DNA of 64,000 bases from Cryptomeria japonica (taxonomy: Eukaryota > Streptophyta > Pinopsida > Cupressales > Cupressaceae), in NCBI RefSeq assembly GCF_030272615.1, contig NC_081406.1, forward strand, positions 246,317,218 through 246,381,217, given 5' to 3'. Made by a program: the position numbers and the translations under genes. The notes under the pieces are model-generated. The model was not told the DNA's origin. It ran no database searches and saw nothing but the letters and a program-made list of their open reading frames with translations. This document shows positions 34,129 to 45,290 of this stretch, piece by piece (the first letter of the stretch is position 1; every line of letters begins with the position of its first letter).

Positions 34129-36127
34129 GATTTCAAATCTTAAGAGTGTAATGTAACTTTTCAATTCAAAAAAAGATATATGGTTTGAAAGTCGTGATTT
34201 TTTAAAAAATATATACCAATTAAATTTTTTAGATATAATGAAGAAGTTCTATTAAGTATTGAGGTGGTAGATGACAAATAAATTAACTTTTTACAATCAT
34301 AATAATTTTAAATCTTTTCATTATATTTAATTTTGTTTAAAAAAATTAGTGGCGAGTAAAAAATCATGAAAAAATTTGGTTAAAAACATTAACTACCTGA
34401 TTTTGAATTTTTTAGCAAGTTGTGCCTCCCACTTGCAAAACTCCTATGTAATCTCAAATAGTTTTTGAAAGGAACCAAAATTTAAGCTATGCAAATTATC
34501 AATTTTTTATCCAAATTTAAATCTAAATTTGAATGAACATTAGAACTTTTACATTCTAACACCTTTTTTTGGTCATTTCCACTATTTGACCCCTCACCCC
34601 TCACCCTTTTCACTTTTTATATTTATTTTTCATGTTTATTCTCCCTTTCCTTTTCCCTTGCATCATACATGTTCTTGTTTCTTTTGTTTATACCAACTCT
34701 TTTAATCCATATGTCTTATTTAATTTTTCCTTCTAAGGTTTGCTCCAAACTTGTTTGATTTCTTCATTTTCACACCTTCACCTTTTCCCTTGATTTCATG
34801 TTTCTTTTGTTGCCAATTTGTTTGGTTAATTTTCCTTGTTATCTTTATTTTTTTATATAGATTTTTGGATGTTTATCTTGATTTTTCTTATAATTGTTTT
34901 TGTTTGTTATCATGCTGTGATGCCTAAACTTTCCATTGGCTATTGATTGTGTTGTAGTGATATACCATACTTTTAAGATATTGCAAGCTAATTATATGTT
35001 GATTTATCACTTAAATCCTATAGTAACATATTGATCATATATTACCACATCGTAGATTTCTAGTTATTACATCAATATTTATCTCTTCATACTATTTGTG
35101 CCTATATTGTCATTTCCATATCCTAACAACATCATTTCTTCACCCATCTTTTGAATTTCTCTTGCTATATTTCTAACATTTATACCATGCTGGGGTATCA
35201 TATGTCCCAAATTATGCTTTCATAAATATTATTTCCACAAGTTAGGGGCAACATTCCTACCTCCTTGCATATCATATTGTCATTAATATATCTCCATATC
35301 AAGGATATCAAATTTTCTTTCTTTGACACTCCATACCACCATTATCCTTATCAAAGGCAATGCCTTCCCCTTTCACATTGTTCTTAGACCTAGATCCACG
35401 TTACTACTTGGACCTATTTACCTACTCATCATGTGCTCATGATACAACATTGAAGGTATTTATATTTCATGGTGCACCCTATGTGATTACATAGGTTTTC
35501 CTATTGGTTAAGGGCCACACCACCAATTCATAAATCCCATACTAGGGTCAACCTTCTCTCTTGAGATTTGTCTACAACCCACATACAATCTTACTATGAT
35601 TTATCATAATTTTATATATTACATTTAGTTATTATAATATCTAAATTTATATAGTTATTACTTCACATTATTCAAATTCTTACATGCCTATATATAGATA
35701 ACATTTTCATTTTATTTATGATTTTTCTTCTTCTTTTATCCCCTACCTTCTACAAATGCAACCAATTTAAAGAGGAACATATATTGTTATAACATTCTTA
35801 AGTTGAGCTTTCAAGTAGTGATAAGTGCTAATAAGATATTCATTGTCATGAAGAAACAAATCATCATCACATAACATGCCATGCACCCAATGGACCTTGG
35901 CATCCTAAGACCATTAAGCCAAATACAATATTATAATTTTTTAAGCAAAAAATCTTTTACTTACAGATTTCTCATTTTCTTAGATAATTAAGAATCTCTG
36001 ATTTTCTACTTAATTTTTATTTGTGATATACAAGGTACCCATTACATATTTTTTGTTTGTTTTATTTTCTCTCATGGAAAGTGCATGTCAAAAGATGATC
36101 CTACATGATCACATTCACCAAGATCCA
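34128..36127. other. AT-rich spacer without recognisable features
   Basis: There is no open frame of note, no LTR hallmark and no RNA gene. It ends at the left copy of the LINE A target duplication (36128-36144). Confidence 0.6.
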
Positions 36128-36144
36128 TGAACCCTCATAATATT

Positions 36145-36565
36145 TATTTATTTTTGATCGGTAAGAGGCTGTAGCCAAAAATTTTTATTAATCAAATTAA
36201 TTTTTTACATCACTCCACTCGTGCGGGCGCCAATAGGAAAGAGTGGATGCGAGAAAATCTCCGACCTTGCTCGGGACTGTAGTCCAGATAGTTTCTTCAT
36301 CTAATTACAATAAGCATAGATTCAAAATAATACAATAACACCCCGGGCTAGGGTGAGCAAGTGGGAAGATATTTTCTTTCCCTTACAGGCCCATATTACT
36401 ATTTTTCAATTGTCACTGTTCTCCTTGTGCCTCGTTTAAGAGTTTGAGCCTTGATTGCATGTAGTCTTTAGTCATTTTAGCAACTTTCATCCTGTCATTT
36501 GTTCAAGATGGCCTTGCATATCCTGCATGGTTAGTTTTCAAAACACTTGCCCAGATTGTTAGTCA
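36145..36565 (-). other. 3' UTR end of LINE A
   Basis: The minus strand ends ...TTTTTGGCTACAGCC, TCTTACCGATCAAAAATAAA, TAAA at the target duplication. An A-rich tail preceded by a TTGGCT...TTACCGATC block is common at plant LINE 3' ends. The left limit is exact; the limit at about 36565 is an estimate of where foreign sequence begins. Confidence 0.7.
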
Positions 36566-37645
36566 CATATAGTATTATATTTCAAATAAGAATTTTATCT
36601 TCCAAGCTAGGATACTTCCTTTGCCGATTGTTCTATTGGACCTATCATCCCAGAACTTAAACTGAGAAATGTAAACAAAAAGTTATAAACAACGTGATTT
36701 GACATCCTACTCTGATGTTTCTGAATTCTTAACCTCATATATCTGAAATTATAAAGTCATCAATATGACATATTCATAAACAAAGTTTCTAGATAATTTC
36801 CATTTTGAGAAGTGATCATCCATAGTTATTTATCACCTGTTTACCACCTTTTGCTTATGTACCCGGATGCTATCCCTGAAAAGGATGATATCCAGGATAC
36901 AATAACAAAAGGGGGTAAATGGGACTTCTATCTTTCCTGAGTCCAGCTGAGGGTAATAGAGGTAGATGAATTTTATGGCAGAATTTAACCTACATTCTTT
37001 ACTCAAAATATTTTGCATGCAAGCCACATATTACCCGCAGTCTATGGAGTGCCAGATAACTTTTCCTTTATAGAGAGCTCAACAACAAGTATCAAATGAG
37101 TATATGGTAGGGCACTTGGGTGTTACAAATGATTTTCTCAGTTTCTATAGGCCAACACATGCAGAAAATGAGGGCTTTTATTTCCTTAATAGATCCCTTC
37201 CTGATTATGTATCCACCAATGTGAATATGTACCTATATATGAGTAAATCCTGTTGTTTATAATCATATATATGAGTAAATATTCATATTATGAATATCAA
37301 AATAGAGTACGAATTTATTGGCCAATTTTCAACATATGTAGACCTATATAAACAGAAACAATCAAAAGTAATTGAAAATGACGATTTCAGGCTAATCTTA
37401 TGATGTTTATCTAAGTGAGCCATAACATTAACGGTTAATACATATTGTTTAATATTATTTAAGCCGACTATGTTTATCTTTAAGATTTGGCGAGATTATT
37501 ATCTCCTCCAAAGTCTATATTTGATCAAAAGTTAACATTGTTTTACTTGATATAGTAATAAACTAACTAACCAGTCTATGCCGAATCTATGGTGACAAGG
37601 AAGGGGCAAAATTGTCACATTATCTAACCAAGAACCATAGCCTCC

Positions 37646-38221
37646 TTATTCTGAGCTTGAAGAAGGGTTCACAACATCATCCTTGTCCAATTCCAAGCCT
37701 TCTTCCTTAAGGAAATCATCAAACTAGGTGGGCTTTGGTGGGGTTCTCACATGAAATAAATGCAACAAAAAATTAACATTCTTGTCAATTGCATCACTCC
37801 TCTCCCTGGTAAAGGCTGCTTCATCCATAGTGATAATGGGGTATCTAGGGACTGACCTATTGTTTCTAATGAAGATATCATAGTCTCTAGGCCTTGGAAT
37901 TGTCCACTCATTGTCAATGTTGACAAGAACCCGCTCCAAATTGCCTAAGATCGAGGCAATGAAGACCTCCCTGCAGAGAGCGTCTGTGTCATCTCTTTTC
38001 TTGGTGGAGGTCACCATAAAGGCCAAGAACATGGCCACCACATCAGAGTTGGCCCTAGCACGATCATTATTTGTGAGATAGACAGGGCCAAGGATAGTTT
38101 CCACAACATCTATTACTAAGTTGTGAGGCAAACAAATAATACATTTGAGGCAGTCCCTTGTAATAGCACCATCAAAGGCCATCTACCTCTTAGAACTGCT
38201 CAGTTTGATCGGGGTGTCCAT
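37646..38221 (-). pseudogene. Unknown gene family, copy 1 (about 190 codons, two in-frame stops)
   Basis: I do not recognise this family. The inferred start at 38221 (MDTPIKLSSSKR) is followed by a TAG. A 152-residue open stretch (38182-37724) follows, then TAG, then FDDFLKEEGLELDKDD and a stop at 37646-37648. Both stops are crossed in the same frame without any indel. The start and the C-terminal extension are supported because copy 2 (58936-59534) aligns through them. Shared blocks are MAF, VV..ILG, LCR(E/K)VF, LG.L..V, NID, IP.P.DY, IRN and PR(Y/F)PI. There is no signal peptide, membrane segment or known catalytic motif. Composition is mixed globular. It may be a retained gene fragment, a captured transposon gene, or a recently disabled multicopy gene. 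Confidence 0.6.
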
Positions 38222-38793
38222 CTTTGGTTTCACTTCAGACCAGGAGGTATCTATATCACAGAGTTATACCAATCAAGATTGGTTTGAAAGCTTAACATGA
38301 AGGCTTGGTTTAATAGCCTTGTAGGGTAATAATATTAATGACTGAGCTGTCACATCTTTCATTAATTTATGCGTGCCATACATCCTCCTCGAGCATTTTT
38401 ACATGATTTAATATAAATGCCAAAACTACAAATGATGATCCGCCTGTGGGAATATCATTTTGAGTTGCCATATTTAATTTTGGCGAATGATCATTCAGGT
38501 TACTGATTCGGACAACCAACAAATGCCCTTCTCATCGGTACACTAACTTGCCATAATGGCTGAGATATCTCAGAGATCAGATTTGTAATGATGATAGGGC
38601 ACATTAATTAAGAGTTTGATTTTTTATGCAATTGAATCCCCATCCTAAGAGCTAATGATTATCATATTCTTAGGAAGGTTAAATGTTTTATAATTTAATA
38701 AGCAGAGTGTATATAAATATGTGATAACTTATATAAATATGATTATAAGTTGTATGTTAATGTGTTTGAATATATGTTTAAAATTTCCCTTGA

Positions 38794-38904
38794 ATAGTTA
38801 TAAATATGTAAGTATATGTATATAAATCTAAATTGTATATATATATAAATGAATAATAGATATAAATATCTGTATATCTACATAAATCCATATATATTAC
38901 TTTG

Positions 38905-38955
<51 letters not shown>

Positions 38956-39016
38956 ATATATGTATACATATATGTATATATATATATATGTATGTATGTA
39001 TGTATACATATACATA

Positions 39017-39071
<55 letters not shown>

Positions 39072-39162
39072 CTATAAGAATATATAATAGAATTTATATA
39101 TCCGTATGTTTTATGTATTTATATATAAGCTAAACAAATAAATATATATTCAGCTGTGAAGC

Positions 39163-39201
<39 letters not shown>

Positions 39202-39458
39202 TTATAAATATATCTGTAAATATGTGATATCTATATATGTATTAATATATAAATATATAATATTTATAATATGTATGTATATTTATATGTATATAATATG
39301 TATTCATATATAAAATTATATATGTAATGTGTTCGTAGTTATAAATATGTAAGTATATGTATATGAGTCTAAATTGTTTATATATATAAATGAATAATAG
39401 ATATAAATATCTGTATATCTACATAAATCCATATATATTACTAAGTATATAAATATAT

Positions 39459-39552
<94 letters not shown>

Positions 39553-39800
39553 ATTTATAATAGAATTTATATATATGTATGTTTTATGTATTTATATATA
39601 AGCTACATAAATATATATATTCAGCTGTGAAACTATATATATATATGTTTTTATAAATATATCTGTAAATATGTGATATATATATATATATATATGAATT
39701 ATTATATAAATATATAATATTTATAATATGTATGTATATTTATATGTTTAAAATATGTATTCATATATAAAATTATATATGTAATGTGTCCGTATATATA
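38794..39800 (+). repeat. Tandem duplication of an about 0.5-kb AT-rich unit studded with (TA)n, (TG)n and (CA)n
   Basis: Unit 1 (about 38794-39334) and unit 2 (about 39335-39800) share phrases in order: ATAAATATGTAAGTATATGT, AATGAATAATAGATATAAAT, TCTACATAAATCCATATATA, TATATTCAGCTGTGAA and AATATGTATTCATATATAAA. Unit 1 carries (TA)n at about 38917-38946 and (TG)n at 39023-39069. Unit 2 carries (CA)n at 39461-39491 and (TG)n at 39501-39548. Open frames through it are low-complexity artefacts. Confidence 0.85.
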
Positions 39801-39813
39801 TAGACATGAGTGA

Positions 39814-39844
<31 letters not shown>

Positions 39845-40140
39845 GATTATGTATATATATCTAAATGTATATTTATATGTATGTATCTAGTTGGTATATA
39901 TATGCCTAAGTCTATACAAATTATTAAGTGTGTGTAAATGCATTAATATGAATGACTTTGGATGATCTAAAGCAGAGAGTGTAAAGGTTTGAGATTAATC
40001 TTCATCCCCTGCCTCTAATTTTGAGCTCAGTCTATCTCTATGTATGTGGTGGGATAAAGTGTTTGGATAAATTGTGTGAATGCTACTATATGGTGTGAAT
40101 ACTACTATTTTTTAGGTTTTGTGTCGATGTGAAATATTTT

Positions 40141-43100
40141 TTAAGGGTAAATGTTAGGTGTCACATGGATCACTATCTTACCATCAGCCCCCATGTTAGC
40201 TAGGGAGTCTTCTCTTTTGTTGCCCTCTCTGTAGATGTGATTAAAGATGACCCTGTCAAATGTTTTGATGTTCGTCAGTATCTTAGCGAGGGAATCATTT
40301 AGCTTCCAATCAGGCATTGTTCCTTTTCTAAGGGTATTGATGAATATAGCAGAGTCCCCTTCAATACAAATCCTCTTTATATTCAGTATAATGCATAGGT
40401 TTATACCAGCAACTAATGCTTGCATCTCGGCTTCATTGTTTGTACATTGACCCAAGGGAGAGGCCATACAGGCCATTTCATCCCCATTTGAATTGTGAAG
40501 GCTGCAACCAAGTCTAGCTTCCCTTGGGTTGCCCCTAGAAGCCCCATCAAAGTTAAGCTTGATCCATCCATCTTTGGGGGGGAGCCACTTACATTCAACA
40601 CGTGTTATGATGTTGGATGGAGGACCTTTTCCTATGAAGGGTGGAATCTTTAGACCCTTCCACCTTAGTCTCATCTTTTCATCCCAATGGGACATATTGA
40701 CATCCCTCTGATTGTTAGAGGTCTGGTTGTTTACCATTTCAACTATGGTTGCTTCAATTTTATTGGTTAATTGGGCCTAGTGCATTTTACTATCTTTGAA
40801 AATCCACCTGTTTCTCTCCTTCCAGATTTTCCAAATCATAATGGAGGGGGCAATAATCCAAAAATTCTCATACATACACCCAATATTCCGAATGGGCCAT
40901 GCAAGGAATAGGTTAGAGATAGAGCTAGGAATAGGGGTATACCAGTTCAACTATTTTTTCAACCATCCCCAACAATTGTGTGCATAATCATAGGTTAACA
41001 GTAAATGATTAGTGTTTTCTTCCTCCATTTCACATTATGGGCATCTGCTGGGGCCTTTGTATCCAAGTTTTCTGAAGGTTTCATTGGTGAGAAGCCTATT
41101 TTGAATTGCCAACCATGCAAATAGGCCAGCTTTCGGTAGGAACCTTTTATCCCAACAAAGTGTTAGGGGTAGGCTGGAGCTCGGGTTATTTTTCTTGATT
41201 AACAGGTGTTTATATCCTTCATTACTTTCATACTTCCCCTTCTTGGACCCAACCCACATCATTTTATCATCTTCATAATTTAAAGTGGGGCTTCTTGAGG
41301 CTAGGATCCATGCTAAGAGGCCTCTCTCCTGGTCCGGTAGGTTTAAATTATCCATTGATTTCCATCTCCATTGTTTGAGGCCCCCAATGCATAATTCTTC
41401 CACATAGTCTTTTACATTCACACCCCATTGTTCTTCAAGGATGGGTATTATTTTTTTGAAGTCATGAAGTTTGTTAATGGGGGATTGAGCCCCCCATGAG
41501 TCCCTCCAAATTAGGGCATTCGCCCCATTTCCAACATTCCATGTTAGCTTGTCCGTTATGATATCTCTACATTCAAGCATAAAGTTCCAAATTCTGGAAC
41601 CTTTATGTGGGTGGGTTGTCCTAAAGATGCTTATGGGGTCCTTGTTATGCATGTATCTATTATAAAGGATTCGCGCCCATTTGAATTTAGGGTTATTAAA
41701 CATTCTCCAGACAAGCTTTTCTCCCAGGGCCTTGCTTTGGAATTTTAGGTCTTTGATACCCAAACCCCCCAGATCTTTAGGCAAGCATATCTCATCCCAT
41801 GCTATCAATGGGAGTCTGAATTTGTCATCAGAGCCTTGCCAGAAAAATGTCCTAATATGTTTCATGATTTTATTTCTCGTAGTTGAAGGAAGATCCATGC
41901 ATGAGAGTTGGAAAATTAGCATTGCTGAGAGAATCAACTTAATCATGGTGGCCTTGCCGACATAGGATAACCATTTCCCCTTCCAAGAGGAGATCCTTTT
42001 TGTAAATTTGGAGACCACCTAGTCCCACAAATTGGATGATCTAACCCCTTTGTCTAAGGGAAGTCCTAAGTATTTACATCGTAATTCTCCTATTTTGTAT
42101 TTAAGAATGTTTAAGATTTTCCTTTGGAGTTCTTTATTTGTGTTAAAAAAGATAACATTGGATTTTAAAGTGTTGATTTCCTGTCCAAAAATCATAGAAT
42201 AGTTGTCTAAGATTCTTTTAAGTGTTTTTGCTTCTATTGTGTTGCTTAATCCAAACAACATGGTGTCATCAACAAATTGTTGATGGGTAATTGGTTCCAT
42301 GTCAGAAGTAATTTTAATACCCTTTAGCTGTTGTGTTTCTCTCTCTCTGTTGATCATTCTTCCCAATGATTCAGCCATGATGATAAAAAGAAAGGGGGAG
42401 AGGGGATCCCCCTGCCTGAGACCTCTTGAGATTTTGAAAAAACCTTCTGAGGCCCTGTTGACTAAGATTGATAGTCTAGGTGTTGCAATGCATTCATAGA
42501 CTAGATTTATCCATTGCTTATTGAACCCGAATGATTCAAGACATTTGCAAAGAAAGTGCCAATCTACTTTATCATACGCCTTTTTAATATCCAGTTTTAT
42601 CATCATGCTTGACACCTTATTTTTTTTGTACTGAGTGGATTGCTTCTTGAGCAATGATTATGCCATCGTAAATAGATGTACCTAGCACAAAACCAGTTTG
42701 TTCCTCACTAATGGTTATGGGGAGAAGTTTGTGAAGTCTATTTGCAATTGTTTTTGTGAGTAATTTATAAAGGGTATTGCATAGTGCTATTGGTCGGAGA
42801 TCCTCAAAACAGTCCACTATTTCCTTTTTTGGGATTAAAGCTATGAATGTGTTATTTAGTTCTCTTAGGATCTTCCCTGAGTTTCTCATCCCCTCAAGAG
42901 CTTCTGTAATTTCCTGCCCCATGAAGCTCCAACATTTTTGAAAAAAGTGTGCTGGGAAACCATCAGGGCCAGGAGCCTTATCTGGTCCCATTTGGAATAG
43001 AGCTATTTCCACTTCTTCCATAGATAGTTTTTTATTAAGCATCAAGTTGTGTTCTTTAGAGATTAATTTGGGAATGTATTTTAAGAATTCACTCTCATTT

Positions 43101-44344
43101 GTCCACCTAGAGCCATCTTTATTATTAAGGATATTTTCAAAATACTCTACTGCTTCCCTAGCTATAATCTCAGGGTCATCACTGAGATCTCCTGAGTTTA
43201 ATTTTATTTTGTTGATTCTATTTATAGCTCTTCGTTGTTTAGTGCTATTGTGGAAGAAGCTTGTATTTCTATCCCCAGCATCCAACCAATGTTCCCTGGA
43301 TTTTTGTTTCCAATATATTTCTTCTCTAGCGAGGATTTCTTCATATTGGGCCATATTGGTTTTTTCCTTTTGATAAAGTAAGCTATCCATCCCAAGCCTG
43401 ATTATCTCTTCATTAGTTTTTTTCATTTCTATCTCAATTTTTTTTTTGTGTAAAGATATTTCCAAAGTGCATTTTGTTCCATATTGTTAATTGCTGCTTT
43501 ATCTTTTTTAGTTTAGTGACCACTTTGAAAGTTTTGGAACCTATAACTTCTGTTTTCTTCCACCATTTTTCTATTAGTTGTATTAGATTTTCATCCCTAA
43601 GCCACATTTTTTCAAATCGAAAGGGGGTTTTGGTTGGTTTAGTTCTTCTGATATGATCAAATGGACCAGGAAATGGTCTGATCCAGAGAGCGGGAGGACT
43701 GAGGATTCATAAGACTATGTGAAATTCCCACAAAGGAAGAATCTGTCTAGTTTTTCTACAATGTTGCAGAAACCCTGTCTTCGATTATTCCAAGTAAAGG
43801 CATCATTTTTCATCTTGAATTCCATCAAGTTACACTTATGTGTCCAATATTTGAAGTCTTGACTTGTTTGGGTCATTTTTTTATTACCTCCCCATTTTTC
43901 CTTAGGATCTAAGATTGCATTGAAATCCCCACCTATTATGTATGTTTGATCTGTGTCACATGAAAGGAAACTCTCAATTTCATTCCACACTTGTCTTTTT
44001 GCTTGTGTTTGGATAGGTCCATAAACATTAATTATAATAAATTTTAAGTTGCTTTTGATGCTTATAGCCTACCTGCACATCTAGTTTGGGCTTTTTCTTA
44101 TTAGTTTAAAGGATATTAGCCTAGGATCCCATATGATGGCCAATCCACCTGAGGCCCCACAAGCGGTTTGTCCTTCTAATTCTCTGATGCCTAATTTTTT
44201 GTTGAGATTTGTCAATTCGATGTTATTTAATTTAGTTTCCTGTATTAGGAATACCTCTGGATTAAAATTACCAATGCATCATTTAAAGATACGTTGCTTG
44301 TTAGGGGCATTCAGGCCCCTAAAATTCCAAGTAATGAGTTTCAT
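40141..44344 (-). pseudogene. LINE A ORF2: endonuclease, reverse transcriptase, C-terminal RNase H
   Basis: ORF2 starts at an ATG at 44344 (MKLITWNFRGLNAP), the conserved N-terminus of the APE-type endonuclease. Further endonuclease motifs are IQETKL, IIGGDFNAIL and AFTWNNRR. RT follows: NTFIALIPKK, FEDLRPIALCN, IKLDIKKAYDKVDW, GLRQGDPLSPFLF, and the catalytic QFVDDTMLFG, where LINEs usually have FADD. After a region ending in a zinc-binding reverse-transcriptase-associated segment (PKAGLFAWLA), RNase H is recognisable at 40600-40141: KLNFDGASRGNP, NEAEMQALVAG, EGDSAIF. Stops include those near 44275, 43715, 42019 and 41035. One frameshift lies in a run of eight A residues near 42610. It encoded the nicking and copying enzyme of target-primed reverse transcription and is inactive now. 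Confidence 0.9.
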
Positions 44345-44400
44345 AATGCCATGGGAAGGTCCTTCCCCTTCCCTTCCTTTAAAAGGTTAGTGATTTTAAT

Positions 44401-44763
44401 CTAGCCAGTAGCGCAACTTGCTTTGGTTAATAATTCAGCAATTGATTTTCTCCCTCTCTTTTTTAGTTCAGAAGCATAATCCAGGGGTAAGCAAGTTTCT
44501 ATGGTTTTAGCCATCCCCAGGTTGTCCAACTTATCTATTACCACATCATATTTATGGATCTGTACTTCTTCCTTGGTTACATTAAGTTTGCATAGTTATC
44601 TTGCTAACAATGTTTTTTGTAATGCCAGTTCCTCCTCATCTACTATTTCATTAATGAAAAGTTTAATGAGGTCATTTGTAACTTCATTACCAACATACTC
44701 AAGGATACATTTATTTTCTCTTTCCATCCTTTCTTCTCTTTCAATATCCTGTTCACTGTTGTT
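44401..44763 (-). pseudogene. C-terminal part of LINE A ORF1, severed by LINE B
   Basis: Directly after the left copy of LINE B's target duplication, the minus strand resumes the ORF1 frame: NNSEQDIEREERMERENKC, then NDLIKLFINEIVDEEELALQ, a stop, and a helical acidic tail ending ASCATG at a TAG (44401-44403), 57 bp before the ORF2 ATG. The other part of ORF1 lies beyond LINE B (52700-54313). The plus-strand frame over the same bases is a shadow. Confidence 0.75.
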
Positions 44764-45290
44764 TTTTTTTTCAATAAAAGTGGATTATTCCAGTAAACTT
44801 TTTTTATTAATATTTTTTATTTTTTACATAGGATTCAAAGAGCATACCAGAAGAAAGAACCCTGGGAAGAAAACCTCTGGTCACAACTCATAAAATAAAC
44901 CTATAGTATCTAACAGATCAATTTATACATCCCGCCCAAAACGATAGACAAAATGCGGGCACAACACATATAATATCAGTTTCGCATAGAGCCCATATGA
45001 CAATTTGCCAAAAAAACCCATCGGATAATTTTCAAATGTAGACTCCATAGCTGCTATCAATAGAAGAAGACAAAATTTTCCAAAGCCCTGTGCCAAATCC
45101 CATGAGCCAAAAACCTTCCTGCCAAAAAAGAAAGTATCAAAAAACCTTTAGAAAAACACTATTATATCAAATACCATGACCTCGAACTCTTCTCTAGACA
45201 ACGAACATGAATACTTGAAATGAAAGGGGAAAACGTGAATAATTTTCATCATAAAATTTTACATCGATGTTACTCAAGAAAATCATATGA

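Larger units (their letters stand above)
36566..40140. other. About 3.5-kb insert of unknown type within the LINE A 3' UTR
   Basis: LINE A's RNase H ends at 40141, and its 3' terminus lies at 36145-36565. The intervening sequence is much longer than a LINE 3' UTR (LINE B's is about 530 bp). It contains the unknown gene copy (37646-38221) and a duplicated microsatellite block (38794-39800). I could not find a convincing target duplication or terminal repeats, so its class is unresolved; both boundaries are approximate. Confidence 0.45.
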
